From the NCBI RefSeq assembly GCF_005239225.2, contig NC_133298.1:3100001-3164000 (forward strand): DNA of 64,000 nucleotides, given 5' to 3'. Below, one piece after another: positions 1-12,988 of the stretch. The position numbers and the translations under genes are program-made. Each line of letters opens with the position of its first letter. Within the stretch, counting starts at the first letter, position 1. The notes under the pieces were generated by a model. The model worked only from the letters and a program-made list of their open reading frames with translations. It was not told the origin of the DNA and ran no database searches. Source of the stretch: Populus alba. Taxonomy: Eukaryota; Streptophyta; Magnoliopsida; Malpighiales; Salicaceae.

Positions 1-419
1 ACAGGCTGATGCCTCTCTCACCAGCTAGGTAACAGAATACTATGTGCACACAGGCTAACTATTCTCCGTTAGCATGGAGTTACTGACAAGTCCCATATCA
101 AGGCATAACAGATATTCACATAATCCTCAAAGAAATGTATATCATATCAAATATAATTTACTTTATTAGATTGCGAGTGCAAATTCAAGAATAAATGAGT
201 ACTCGGAAAATAAAGCAACATATATAAATATTTAAGAAATTTACTAGTTGTACTCATTTTATAATCAACATACATATTTATTTATATATATGCATATTAA
301 AGATTATTCCACTTCTCTACCCGGAAATACTGAACTAAAGGAATGTCAGACGAAGACCAAAAATCCGATTAAGGATCGTTAGGAGAACCTACAATAATAT
401 ATGAAATATAATCAAAAAC

Positions 420-815
420 AGATCAAACAAAAGATCCCAAAGCATAAAATAAAACCGGGCTTAATCTCCCAAGTTTAGGGACTAAAACGAACAATTTTTC
501 AAAACAGGGACAAAATGTAATTTTGCCAAAATTAGAGGACCAAACTGCAAATACCTAACCATACTGAAATTTATCCATAATTCGTCCTTATCTTTGTCCA
601 GAATCTTGAATTATGCCCAAGGTCCAAAATGTGATTTTATCAAAATATTAGGGGTCAAATCGTAATTTGTCCAATTGAAGACCAAACTGAAAATATTAAT
701 TATACTGGAATTTTGCCTTTAAATCATCCTCAGTTCTGTTCCAGAACCTCTCAATCTATGCTCCCAGGGACCAATCTGTAATATTTCCAAAGTTCGGGGA
801 CTAAATTGCAATTTT
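420..815. repeat. LTR-like dispersed repeat with two internal diverged units
   Basis: The stretch holds the recurring phrases 'gaccaaactg' (near 540 and 676), 'ggggtcaaat' and 'ggggactaaattgcaa'. Such text is common in LTR regions of plant retrotransposons. Two diverged units of about 140 bp start near 537 and 677. The repeat runs into the assembly gap, so its right end is unknown. No coding sequence is recognisable. Confidence 0.45.
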
Positions 816-1315
816 NNNNNNNNNNNNNNNNNNNNNNNNNNNNNNNNNNNNNNNNNNNNNNNNNNNNNNNNNNNNNNNNNNNNNNNNNNNNNNNNNNNNN
901 NNNNNNNNNNNNNNNNNNNNNNNNNNNNNNNNNNNNNNNNNNNNNNNNNNNNNNNNNNNNNNNNNNNNNNNNNNNNNNNNNNNNNNNNNNNNNNNNNNNN
1001 NNNNNNNNNNNNNNNNNNNNNNNNNNNNNNNNNNNNNNNNNNNNNNNNNNNNNNNNNNNNNNNNNNNNNNNNNNNNNNNNNNNNNNNNNNNNNNNNNNNN
1101 NNNNNNNNNNNNNNNNNNNNNNNNNNNNNNNNNNNNNNNNNNNNNNNNNNNNNNNNNNNNNNNNNNNNNNNNNNNNNNNNNNNNNNNNNNNNNNNNNNNN
1201 NNNNNNNNNNNNNNNNNNNNNNNNNNNNNNNNNNNNNNNNNNNNNNNNNNNNNNNNNNNNNNNNNNNNNNNNNNNNNNNNNNNNNNNNNNNNNNNNNNNN
1301 NNNNNNNNNNNNNNN
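816..1315. other. Assembly gap of exactly 500 N
   Basis: Positions 816 to 1315 are all N. The round size of 500 suggests a placeholder for a gap of unknown length. It sits at the edge of an LTR-like repeat, which is a usual cause of assembly breaks. Confidence 0.98.
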
Positions 1316-3388
1316 TTCCGTTTGGTGCATGGAATTTGTACATTCTTGCATTAATTTATAGCTTATGTGATTATATTTGCTGGGTTTTGTAAACATTCTG
1401 TACATGGTGCTCAAGACGGAAAAAAACAAACAAACTACTAGTGAACAGGAACAATGGCCACTAACGTTTTGAGTACAAATAAACATAGTTAATAATGCCT
1501 ATTTTTTATATATTATATATATATATAAATATCCATCCGTTTTTAGATTTAATTATTAATAGAATGAGCCTAGTTTCATAATATATTATTAATCGATAAA
1601 CTAATTCCAAATAAACACATATTTATTAAATTCAGAAATCAATGGAGAGCGAGTTAGTTATATTAACTTGTTAACTTAACTTGGCTTTAAAAAAAATATT
1701 TTTTTAAAAAGCAAAACAATATTATCTTAAAGTTTTTTACTTTTTTTTTAAAAAAAAGTTTAAACAGGTTTTTATACGGCTTATGTTAAATTTGTTTTTT
1801 TTCTTATATAAAATCTAGACTGAAAGAACATGCCTATTGCAAAGTCTGAAAAGAAGCAAAGGGTTCCGTTTTGGAGGCCTGGTTTTGAAAAATGGCTAAG
1901 CTCCTCGGCCTAAGATTTCCTTTTTTTTGTTTTTTCTAAATGGGCCTTCCCTTTAATGGGCTTTAACTGTGAAATTCCAAGTGGGCCTAAGTTATGACAC
2001 TCACCATCAGATTTGTTAGTGCCAATATAGGAATATAAAAAATTCATGAAATTTCAAATTTTAATGTAAAATAGCTTTTTTTAATTGCATAGATTGTTTT
2101 TAAATTTAATCTAAAATAGATTTTTTTTTATGAATACATCTAAATTCTAATGGATGGATTTTCTTAAAATTAAATCCAGAAAGTAGTTTATCTTGGATTT
2201 CAAAACTAGTTGGAATATATTATAACAGGAAAGAATAAGAAAATATAAATTCAGCTAAAAAAAAATTTGATTATATATAACATGAAATCAGCTAAAAACA
2301 AGAAACTTGAGCTCAAGTTTTTTTTTGGATATATTATTATTTGAAAAACTAATTTGGAATAAATATAAATATTTTATGTAAACCATTTAAGAAGCTTGAA
2401 CTTATTAAATTTTCATCCAAAGAAGTTAACTTATTTTTTTAAAAAAGGATATAGATGTGATTTTTGAAAATATTTTTTGAAATATAAAAATAAATAGATT
2501 GTACTTTTTCTTGTGTAAGAGCAAGCTTTAACTTAAAAATTCTAAAAACTTCCTCTCGAATAGAATCCCAAAAAATCACTCATTCTATATAGAATTGTGA
2601 GTGCCAGTAAAATTTCATTGACACTCCAAGTCTAAAAGTTATATTTGTTAGTGGGCTTATATAGTAATTTTATTTAAAATCCTGATTTGTTTTTAAATTT
2701 ATTTTAAATAGAGTTTTTTATTTGAATAATCTAACATATATTTTTATGATAAAATATATTCAGATTTAAGAATAAATCTGTTCACGTCAAACTAAATTAA
2801 TACCATAAAATTAAAATAACAAAAAAATTTAATTACTGAATCAAATTCAAAATTTTTTTTTTTCAGATGATTTTATAAATTTTTTTTATAAAAAAATGTT
2901 ATTTTATCGCTTATCGCTTATTATATATCTTTTAAAATTAGATTCAAAGTTACTTTTCGAGTCTATTTTGTTATTTTCCTATTATTTCTTTGAATTTATT
3001 ATTTTTATTTTTATTTTGTATTAATTTCCTTAATGTTTTGTATTATAGATTATTTTTTCTCTATAATATTATTAATCTCTTGAGAACTCAACTATCATGT
3101 ACTTAAATTTTAAAAAAATAAAAATTACAAAATTTGAATTCACATGTACTATCCTTTATATTCATTAAAATTTATGTGTTTTTTTATATTATTTCTGTAG
3201 TATTAACTTCCACATGCATGAATACATCTATTTGAATATTGACGGGTTTCTCAACATTAATTTCAGAAAGCATTTTGTATTGGCTTTTAAAATTTGTTAG
3301 AAAATTTTATAACACGAAAGAAAAAACGTTAGATATATATAAAAAACGACTAGTAGTCTGAAGGGTCGCCGTGACATGTCTCCTAAAT
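1316..3388. other. AT-rich intergenic DNA, no gene seen
   Basis: Long A/T runs, stop codons in all frames and no recognisable protein. A phrase near 2019-2190 (bases around 'atttcaaattttaatg') loosely recurs near 2606-2760 and 3230-3310, suggesting old diverged repeats. The 3' end leads into the promoter of the chaperonin gene. Confidence 0.6.
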
Positions 3389-3397
3389 CCACGTGTC
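3389..3397 (+). promoter_or_regulatory. G-box/ABRE-like site upstream of CPN60A2
   Basis: The sequence CCACGTGTC contains the CACGTG G-box core, about 85 bases before the predicted start codon at 3478. G-boxes of this type bind bZIP and bHLH factors and are frequent in promoters of light-responsive nuclear genes for plastid proteins. Its use here is inferred only from motif and position. No clear TATA box is seen. Confidence 0.4.
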
Positions 3398-3477
3398 CGA
3401 ACAGAGCCGGTCGGCCGATGCGCTCTAAAGCCCCTCTAAATTCTCAAAGCGTGCCCAATCAATAAACGAGCAGAAAA

Positions 3478-6400
3478 ATGTCCTTCTCCTTCTCTATCTC
3501 CGAACCGCTTGCCTTTCCTCAACAACCCCTATTCTCTGTAAGTATCTCGCTCTCACCATCTATCTCTATGTCTGTATTTGTGTCTGTGTTCGTGGACATG
3601 TGTTTGTCTGAGTGTTTTGATTTTGATGCGTAAACATGGAATATTGTTGCAGAGTCTAGGTGGGAACAAAAGGGCAAGTGGGATATGGAGAAACCATCAA
3701 GTAGTGAATAAGTTAGTGGTAAGAGCAGGTCCAAAGAAGATATCTTTTGGTAAAGATTGTAGAGAAGCCTTGCAGGCAGGAATTGATAAGCTTGCTGATG
3801 CTGTTTCTCTCACTTTAGGACCTAAAGGTAAACTGAGTTCTGCTTCTTTTTCCATGTTTTGTATGGATATTTTTCTTTGTTTTTTAAATTTTGGTTCTTC
3901 AAGCTTAAGTTTTTACAAGACGACACATTTGTAATTGTTGTTGTTCAAATAATAAAACTACTACTTAAATAATTCCTTGTGCAACCATAAGAGGGACTAA
4001 TTCTGAGAGAAAAAGATCATTTTTGTTTTATTGTATAGTAAATTGTCGGTCCTTTATTGATGGTGACGGTGTTGAGTCAGTAAGATGTGAAACTATGCAG
4101 GGCGTAATGTTGTTCTTTTCGGATTCAAAGACGCTAAAAGTAGTAAATGATGGTGTTACAATAGCTCGTGCTATAGAGCTTCCGGATTCAATTGGAGAAT
4201 ATTGGAGCAATTTTAATCCCAAGAGGTCATTCATGGTTGCTACATTATCCTCTCCTTAATATCTTGTTGATGTGTTATTTGATTTTGATCGATGATAAAT
4301 GTGATATTGAAGTGACTTATTGCAGGTTGCTAGTAAAAATGAATGATATGGCTGGAGATGGCACTACTACTGCTATTATTTTGGCTCGTGAAATGATCAA
4401 AACAGGGATGTTGGCAGTCACTTTTGGGGCTAACCCTGTTTTTGTAAAGAAAGGAATGGATATGGCTGTCAAAGAGTTGGTCAAAGTGTTGAAGAAGAAT
4501 AGTTTTTCCTGTAAAAGGGAAGGATGATATAAAAGGTCTCCATGTCATCTTTATTTAAACTTTGTTTAAAACCATCATTTTTGACTTGGAAACTACAATC
4601 TAGAATTTCTTCTCCTTGCAGCGGTCGCTTCAATTTCTGCTGGAAATGATGAATTTGTTGGGAACTTAATTGCTGAAACTATAGAGAAGATTGGCTCTGA
4701 TGGAGTAATCTCTCTTGAATCATCTTCAACCTCTGATACATTTGTGATAATAGAAGAAGGAATGAAGGTGATTAAGCTGATTCTAGTTCTCAATATGGTT
4801 TGAAAAATCTTGTCAGATAAATCACTGGAAAATTGGCATTACATCAAAGTTTATGTTAGAAGTTTATGATTCTATGTTATCATTAGTCATAGTCTGAATG
4901 GTTAAACCATTCATTATCTGTAAATATTTAGGTTGGTTGACCTTCTGCTCTTCGCACTTTCTAGGTTAACTATCTTGTTTTTTCAGTAACAGGGTAGCAA
5001 TGCTTGTGTAAACACCCTGCCTCCTATGAGTGGATAAATTGTTCAACTTTTTCTCTGTTGATGAAGTATGTATTTTTTTCATTGCCAGTTAAGTTTGGTG
5101 TTCTTTCTCTGCAGTTTGACAAGGGTTATATGTCACCCCAATTCATCACAAACCAGGAAAAATCTTTGGTGGAGTTTTGACAAGGCCAAAGTCCTTGTAA
5201 CGGATCAGAAGATTGCAAATGTCCAAGAAATAGTTCCTGTGTTGGAGAAGACTACCCAACTCAGTGTCCCATTGTTAATCATTGCTGAGGATATCTCAAA
5301 GCCGGTTTTGGAAACACTAGTGGTGAACAAAATGAAAGGTTTGCTCAATGTTGCTGTTGTCAAATGCCCTGGATTTGGAGATCGAAAGAAAGCATTGTTG
5401 CAAGACATTGCTCTTATGACAGGTGAACTTGCATCTTTCTTTTCCAACTTAAATTGGTTATTCTAAGTTGTGTTATATTGAAATATATTGACATATCAGT
5501 TAATGAATTATTTATCTTCCTCGTGAGTTGGGTTCGTGTTACACATGCGAGCCTTCCTATGTGTGCACTGGATGTTCTTCTATGTTTGTGTATGACCCTT
5601 GCAGGTGCATAAACTTTTGAGTATATCATGTTAATTAAGATATCCTTTGATAATTACCTAGGTCTCAATTATAAGAATTGTTACTCTTCTCAATTATAAG
5701 AACTATTACTCTCTTTCATGCACTAGAAACAATAAATGTTTTACTTGGATGCTTTGTTAAGATTGTAAAATCCTTTGATGATTACCGAGGCCTCAATTAA
5801 AAAAATTATAACTACTTTTTATGCACTACAAATAATAAATTCTTTACTTGGATGCTTGCGCAAGATTTGTATTCTGTTCTCATAAGGAAGGTCATTGCAT
5901 CTGATATGCTGCGTAATTCATGCCATAACCAAAACCATCAGGTGCTGATTTTCTCTCTGGTGATTTTGGGCTGACACTCGGAAGTGTAACCTCGGATCAA
6001 ACTTGGCATTGCACGAAAAGTTACCATAACAAGTAATTCAACAACCATAGTTGCTGACTCAGCTACCAAAGCTGAAATTCAGGCAAGAATTCTGCAGATA
6101 AAAAAGGACCTTGCTGAAACAGATAATGCTGCCTTTCAAGAAAGCTCTCAGAGAGAATTGCTAAATTATCTGGTGGTGTGGCTGTAATCAAGGTTTGTGA
6201 TCAAGCTCTCAGAAAGAACTGCTAAACTTGTATACAATATATTTTGGAAAAATAGATGGGCATTCTTGACAAATCTGGCTATAAGTGTGAAGAATTACTG
6301 CCAAGGACATAGGCTCCTTGAGTGGCATTAGTTCAGTAGCAGGGATGAATTTTCTGCCCTGTTTTTCCTTAAGAAATACAAAGACAAACGACAGGACTCT

Positions 6401-7357
6401 AATATTTTGTTTGGTGGTGTTTTTATTTTAAAGTTATCTTTAGATTTAACTTGTTTAGCATGCAAATTTAGGTAGGAGCACACACGGAGACAGAACTTGT
6501 AGATAGGAAACTCAGAATTGAAGATTGCAAAGAATGCTACATTTGCTGCCATGGATGAAGGGATAGTACCTGGTGGTGGTGCAGCATATGTACATCTCTC
6601 AGAGCAGATCTCCTCAATAAAAAATTCCATGAAAGATGAAAATGAGAAGATTGGTGCTGATATTGTTGCAAAGGTCTGTTCTCAGTTCCTTTCTTTTTTC
6701 AAAAGTTATTTTCTTCACACTTTCACCTCACTAGGATTTTGATCTAAGGTGATTTTCTTTCTTTTGTGAGATGTGCCTTTTATGCTCATTTCTTTTATTT
6801 GGATTGGTGAATGTTGCGTCTCAAATAGAAATAAGCAGCGTTTGTGAATGAGTTACCATGCAGCGTTTGTGCTAAAGCAGATTATTGCACAAGACTTGTA
6901 AAACGGACCAAGGTTCCTTTCATAATTAGTGATAAAGTTGGACATCCCTGTGAAATGGTTATAAATGCAGGGCGTAGCATGGAGAAACCCTACAAGTAGT
7001 GGTTTCTAAATGACTATAAAGGGAAATTTCTTCTCCCATGTAGTAACACATACCAATGATGCATTACAGGCACTTCTCGCACCCGCAAAAACAATTGCAA
7101 CTAATGCAGGGGTTGATGGAGCAGTTGTGGTGGAGAATATTCGATCTTGTGGCTGGAGAACTGGTTACAATGCAATGACTGGTAGATATGAAGATCTTCT
7201 CAATGCAGGGGTGGTAGATCCTTGTAGAGTTTCTCGGTGTGCACTTCAAAGTGCTGTCTCAATTGCTGGGATAGTTCTAACAACTCAAGCTGTGCTGGTT
7301 GAAAAAATAAAGAAGCCCAAGCCCGCTGTCCCTTATGTTCCTGGAATTACACCTTGA
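3478..7357 (+). CDS. CPN60A2: Chloroplast chaperonin 60 subunit alpha 2-like (nine exons, frame-broken as assembled)
   Basis: Group I chaperonin related to Arabidopsis At5g18820, expected to help fold plastid proteins in the stroma. Exons by GT-AG sites and protein match: 3478-3537, 3653-3827, 4101-4225, 4326-4535, 4622-4767, 5115-5422, 5942-6192, 6472-6673, 7070-7357. The N-terminus is Ser/Phe-rich, then basic, ending in VVRAG like a transit peptide. Family blocks include [49 protein letters not shown] (ATP site), [10 protein letters not shown] and VPGGGA; the C-terminus is [13 protein letters not shown]. Nine one-base changes break the frame, each in a homopolymer: extra base at 4116-4119, 4194-4195, 4218-4220, 4335-4339, 4503-4507, 5175-5178, 5999-6001 and 6525-6526; missing A at 6141-6143. 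Everything else is conserved, so this may be a young pseudogene or a locally error-rich sequence. Without the breaks it would be about 585 aa, normal for the family. Confidence 0.8.
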
Positions 7358-9660
7358 GAAAAATGGAAAAGAGCTGTTAAAATTGTAGAAAGAAGCTGAA
7401 GAAATTTTATTGCTCTGATGGCTCACATCAACAGTTTTGAGTTGGCTGGTCAGAATGAAACTTGAAGGTGAAGCAAGTCTCTTCAACAAGCCTTTACAAC
7501 TTCTGGGATCACCAGGTGGATCATGCTTGAGACCACAAAAGCATCAAATGCCATAACGAAAGACTTTGCATTTGTCTGGAAATGCTTGGTTCTCCCTGCT
7601 GATACATACTATTGCCCTAAATTTTGTGTTTGGTCTCTGTTATATTTTGATTTCCTGGGTGGTTTCCTGTCAAGAAACTCACCACTATTCCAGTAACTCA
7701 GCAAGTAGCCATATAGGAAGAGTAATCCCCATATCCAGATGCCCTCTTTAAAACCTTCAACTGAAGTTAGTCACTGACACAATTGAAGCAGAGAATCACC
7801 TATATTTTATCAATTATATTTTCCCTTGACTGCTATATGATTCATCTGTCAATTTTATTTGAACGAGGTTTTGGTCTATTGCCATCTTTAATTGATTTTT
7901 GTTTGCTATTGGATGATTGCCTTGTAGTGTTATAAAACACGTTCTGCTTTGAGAAGCAGCCTGCTCCATCTTTTGTGAGTTTTCAAATGTTTGATTTTTC
8001 AACATATTTTCCTTTTGTTTTGAATTAGAAGCGCACACGTACATCCTCTATCATTTTCATGGAAATGGACTTCGCCTCGGTGCTCGAAAACTAAATGAAA
8101 TGTTTCAGTTTGGGCATGTGCTTATGTGGCTGCGTTGAAGTGCAGGAGTAAATCTCATGTAGATTATTATCAATGATGTCAAGAGTACAGAGAACAGATT
8201 TCCCTTCTCAATCCCTCCTCTAAATATGAAAATCATTTTCTTCTTCTTGCTTATTTTCTCTTCTTTCTCGATATCCATGTCATGACCATCCCCCTTTTTC
8301 CTCTTTTTTATGTTTAATTTGCTCTCTGCTGTCTGCTTCATTGTTGTCTCTCCTCAGGCGTACCCAATGCACCTTCTAATATTAGCTCTTCTATTTGACA
8401 CACTTCCCATCTTTCTTACTTTCATTTCTTTTTCTCATCTTCCTCTTCCTCTGCCTCCTTTTCCTCATTTCGTTTAACTATTTGAAAGTTACCCTTCCAA
8501 TCAGTCTTTGCTTGAAAAATCAGCTGCGCATTGAATCCACTAATTTTAAGTGGAAATTAGAGGCTGCAACCCTGTCCACTTCCTGGGAATCTCCACAACA
8601 CCATTGATTGCTCATGTTAATTTGCTTGAAATATGTAAAGTGTATGGCTAACCCGATAATAAAAGTTTTGTAAGGAACTGAAGCAGGCTACCATAAGGCA
8701 AGATCTATTAGATTTTTTTGAAACCTAGAGGGAAAGATACAGAAACGCTCTGTTTTTGTTTGATAAACATAGACTTTTTCTGGCTGTAGGTTTGGTCTTC
8801 TCTCAATTCAGGAAATCCCACTTATAATTCAGCATAATCGCATGAACCCTTGAAAACTGTTGAAAATTACAAAATGTTTTGATGCCAAGGCCCGTTGGCC
8901 TTCCAGGTACAAAATTAGCCTGAACCTTGAGAGAAAATTATGTCTACAATTCTACAACAGAGTGTTTGAACAGAAGCAACATTCCTTATCACAGGGCTGG
9001 GAAGTACACCACGGATAGTTTTGAATTTTTAATACGAGGTTTTTTTAGATTCAAATCCTGGAAAAGGTCGAGGGGGTAGAGATTTGAGATTAGAGGATGG
9101 CCATCTCCTATTATATGGATTAAATCTCATTGAACATCTAGCATATTTATTATACAACCAAGTTAGCCTGAAAAATATTAAGATAAAAGTGTGGAAAATA
9201 TTTGTTTTTATTAAAATTATGTGTGGGTACATCGTAAATTGTTTACAAAATAATACTTGAAGACTTGAATCTTCATGAGTAAGAGATTTGGTGATTTGCA
9301 AGAACATGTAGGTGAAGACCTGATATGTTCATGAGTATTACTTATTTGCAAAATAAATATGGAATTTCAACATGACAAATGACGTTATTTGATTTTCCAG
9401 GACGGGTTTGGTTTGATTGTGGAAATTTTGTTCATCAATATTGTACGGTCTTTGTGTTGGCATTTGGATTGTTTATTACTCTCCAAAAAAAATATGTAGT
9501 AGGAAGGCAATTGATGCAAATGAAGGCAATAAATTACATGACTCTTTGGACGGAATATCTAACACAGACAATAACACCTCTTGAAGGGAGGGGGACGCTA
9601 TTGCTACCTGAGCCACGGGTTTATTGGCGATGACTTGATTATTGAATATTACATTTTGGC
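7358..9660. other. Chaperonin 3' region and spacer, no gene
   Basis: Noncoding DNA between CPN60A2 and RLK1. The first few hundred bases probably include the chaperonin 3' UTR, although no clean AATAAA signal is obvious. A pyrimidine-rich patch lies at 8200-8480. Near 9010-9115 is 'agattcaaatcctgg', which resembles a tRNA-type B box, so a SINE remnant is possible. The region recurs at 29250-31740. Confidence 0.7.
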
Positions 9661-9704
9661 AAACAAGTTGTTTTTCACAACACGCCCAAGTATACCATAA
9701 AAAT

Positions 9705-12700
9705 TCAGCCAATAACATTTTTGTGAACCAGTATATCTTCCAATTCCATCGTGGAGAATAGCTTTGGCAATGGAGGCCAACGAGTTGTAAGCTCTGTAGA
9801 AACTTGTCGCATTGTTGGCCGATAGTGGGGATCGGTCTGCAAGCAAGCAAACGCCAGTTTTGCAACATGTGCCACACCGTCCGCAAGCTCGTTTTCAGGA
9901 GGTGGGAGGCACTGGTCTAAGACATCCTTCAAGAGTGTATTGTGACCGATTGGTGATGATGAGGAGGTGTAGGCAGAAAACATCAGAGATGAGATGAAAT
10001 CGCCAGGATGCTTTCCCATCATTACTTCCAATGTTAATACTCCAAAGCTATACACATCACATTTTTCATCCACTTTCATTGTGTATGCCAACTCTGCAAA
10101 TTAAAGAGGCTGGTCATGCTATATATTTGTTTTCAAGTGATTTTTGTAAGCTAACCTACTGTAGAAGGTGATATTGAAACTTAACTACATACCTGGAGCT
10201 GTGTACCCAAAGGTGCCAGCAAATGACGTCCAATTGGACGAGTCAGGCATGAGAAGCCTGGCTGTGCCGAAGTCAGAGACATGAGCCTCATATTCTGAAT
10301 CCAAAGAACATTGTTGCTGGAAATGTCTCTATGAATAATCGGAGGGGAGCAGTCATGGTGCATGTAGGATAAAGCATTGGCTACGCCTTTGATAAGATTC
10401 ATCCTTTTATCCCAATCCATCTTTCCTGCTTGTTCCTCGTCGTTCAGTACCTTTCTTAAACTTCCCCTTTCCACAAATTCATATATACCAAAAATGAGTG
10501 TTTGGCATGCGAGCAGAAACCATACAGCTTCACAATGTTCCGATGCCGTATACCCATTAAGACATCAATCTCGCTTCTAAAAGCTTTCAAGCTGCTCATC
10601 TCAACTTCTGGTGTTTTGGTGGAATTTCTTCACGGCAAGGACTTGTTCTGATGGAAGTACAGCTTTGTATACAACTCCATACCCTCCAGTACCAATGCAA
10701 TATTTGGAGTCGAATTCCTCAGTAGCCTCAATGATGTCCTCGTAGCGCAGATCCCCACCAGGGCACCATCTCGCGGTAACATCTCTTTGTGGTGTTTCCA
10801 CTAACCTTTTCTTTCTTCTGCTTTGGAAAAAGATAAGAAAGCCTACAATCAGGCCCAACAAACTACCCAGCAGAGAAAATACAGTCAAAAAGACAACTTT
10901 GGGGCCCTTCTTGTGCACAGTTTTGTTTTTCATGAGAGCAGAACAAGCCTCCAAACCAGTTGCATTGCCACACAGGTTGGTGTTGTTGCGAATTGCTTCA
11001 AATGGTGCCTCGCGAAAGGCTTTGATGTCAGGAATGGGGCCCTCTAGCTTGTTATAGGATACATCCACTTCAGTGAGGCCTTGCAGCCTACTAAAACTGG
11101 TTGGAATTAGACCAGACAGCATATTATGGGAGAGGTTTAATACCTCTAGCTGCTGCATCTGTCCAAGCTCCGGTGCTATACCTCCCATGAGGGAATTCCA
11201 ACTGAGATCAAGACTTTGAAGAGACTGTAAAGACCCCATCTCAGCAGGAATACTCCCTGCGAATCTATTCTTGCTCATATTCAAGAATATCATTTTTGAG
11301 CACTTGCCAAGCTGTTTAGGAATCGTTGCACTAAAATTGTTCCCGGCCAGGCCAAGCTTTTCGAGATCAGATAGCGCTGCGACATCGAAAGGAATATCAC
11401 CTGAAAGTCTGTTATCGTTGAGTGCAAGTTCAATCAACTTCAAATTTCCCAATTCTTTGGGAATTCTCCCAACTAGTTGATTTGACGACAGGTCAAGAAC
11501 TTGTAGATGAGTTGCCTTTCCAAGAGCTGCTGGTATCTCTCCAGAAATCTTGTTACCAGAAATTTTGAAGGCTGTCAGATTGTTAAACTGCTCCCATTTC
11601 AATGAAAGTTCACCATGCAATTCATTATCACTCAAATCCATGTAGTTCAAATGAGGATGAGTGCCAAAAGCTTCAGATATGTTTCCACTAAGTTGGTTTA
11701 TCTCAAGTCTGAGTCTCACCAAGCTGCTGCAATTTTTCAAGCTTTTCGGGATAGGTCCCGTGAAATAATTGTCAAACGCACCAAAATATGTAAGTAATCC
11801 ACCAAGGCACACATCTCGTGGTAGATTACCAGACAATCTATTAGAAATTATTTGTAACCCATACAAATGTGTAAGGTTGTTCATTTCTGGAGGAATCGGA
11901 CCACAAAGATTGTTATCGGCAAGGGAAAGGATGCTTAAGCTTGTTAAATTTCCTAAAGACCTTGGTATTGTACCAGTTAGTTTATTACCCGCAAGGAAAA
12001 GTGCAAATAAGCTTTTTAAATTTGTTAAAGATGACGGTATTGTACCGGTTAGTTTATTATATGACAACTCTAAAATAGTGAGAGGTCCTGTTAGGTTTCC
12101 GATACAAGTAATGGAACCAGAAAGACTATTATTATAAAGGTAAAGTTCAGATAAGTTTCTTAAATTTTCTAAAGATGCTGGTATTGTACCGGTTAGTTTA
12201 TTAGATGAGAAAATTAAATGAGTGAGAGATCTCGTCAGGTTTCCAATAAAAGTAATCGGACCAGAAAGATTATTATGATTAAGGTAAAGTTGAGATAAAC
12301 TTTTTAAATTTTCTAAAGATATCGGTATTGTACCACTTAGTTTATTAAATAACAAAGCTAAAATAGTGAGAGATTCTAAATTTCCAATTTCTGGTGGAAT
12401 GTTGCCAGAAATGCTATTGAAAGACAAGTCAAGGATGGAGAGGTTAGAAAGGTTACCTATATGTGAAGGAATGGACCCATAGAGCGAGTTGTTGCGAAGG
12501 ATAAGCTCAATCAAGTTAGGAAAGGAAGAGAATCTGAGACTATTAAGCGTACCTCTCAAACTAGAATTGGGCAGACTTATGTTGCTGACACTACCAGACT
12601 TGTTGCAGCTGATTCCGAACCAGTTGCAAGGGCTGTCTCCAGCCCAAGAAGACAGGAGAGACTGGCTTCGGTTGTCAAGAGTGACTTTCCATTCTAGAAG

Positions 12701-12841
12701 AGCTTCCGCTTCCTTCCTTCCATTTGCAACTTCAGCAGCTCCAGTACTAGCCGAGTAAGCAAAAGAAGCAAAGAAGGAAGCATAAGCAAGTAAGGAAAAA
12801 ACCAAAAAAGGTGTGGAAAAGAGAAAGATGTGGGAAGCCAT
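9705..12841 (-). pseudogene. RLK1: MIK2-like LRR receptor kinase, kinase domain frame-broken
   Basis: Two-exon gene: exon 1 12841-10193, GT-AG intron, exon 2 10093-9705. The first 746 codons are open: signal peptide (about residues 1-30), LRR N-cap with CNWFGISC, about 20 LRRs, then a membrane segment near '[19 protein letters not shown]', and the start of the kinase ([16 protein letters not shown]). Compared with RLK3 and RLK4 the kinase has three frame changes: extra T in 10614-10617, an extra TA near 10481-10486, and a missing A at 10303-10305. The net shift of +2 explains why the last exon still fits the original phase. The HRD, DFG and C-terminal lobe sequences remain readable in pieces. 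Without the changes it would be about 1010 aa. It could still express a truncated receptor-like protein, or the indels could be sequence errors, as suspected for the neighbouring chaperonin. Confidence 0.85.
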
Positions 12842-12889
12842 GGCCTTGGTGGATTACTTTCTTAAGAAGGATGTATAAAATGATTTGCC

Positions 12890-12911
12890 CTGCATGCGTA
12901 TATATATGCAG
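12890..12911 (-). promoter_or_regulatory. RLK1 core promoter: TATA repeat inside an inverted repeat
   Basis: About 50-70 bases upstream of the RLK1 start lies a TATATATA stretch bounded by CTGCAT and ATGCAG, which are inverted repeats. The same arrangement occurs upstream of RLK2 (27627-27648) and, expanded, RLK4 (61525-61560). Conservation across copies and the distance to the ATG support a TATA-box role. Confidence 0.5.
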
Positions 12912-12988
12912 GAATTCATTTGTCTCGGTCATGATCGAAGATTTCTTAAGAAGATAGACAGCTGCGTCTTAATTGGACGTCTTCCATT

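Larger units (their letters stand above)
6227..12976. repeat. Segmental duplication block A, copy 1 (CPN60A2 3' part + spacer + RLK1)
   Basis: From CPN60A2 intron 7 onward the sequence matches 28137-35000 in the same order: exons 8 and 9, the chaperonin 3' region, the pyrimidine-rich spacer, then a minus-strand receptor kinase. Local differences include about 200 bp present only here near 9110-9370 and about 470 bp present only in the other copy near 30400-30870. The right end is the RLK1 upstream region. Confidence 0.85.

Noticed and set aside
719..1486. Open frames of 180-255 codons on both strands
   Set aside because: They are open only because they run through the 500-N gap; flanking sequence is repeat-like.
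9010..9115. tRNA gene suggested by 'agattcaaatcctgg'
   Set aside because: Only a B-box-like match; no acceptor stem, A box or cloverleaf could be built. It may be a SINE remnant.
9379..9633. 84-codon frame on the plus strand
   Set aside because: No recognisable domain; the similar frame at 31396-31695 is the duplicated spacer, and the two differ without codon-like conservation.
10823..12758. Many plus-strand frames of 60-120 codons opposite the receptor genes
   Set aside because: They are shadows of the minus-strand LRR and kinase exons and recur at the same place in each copy.
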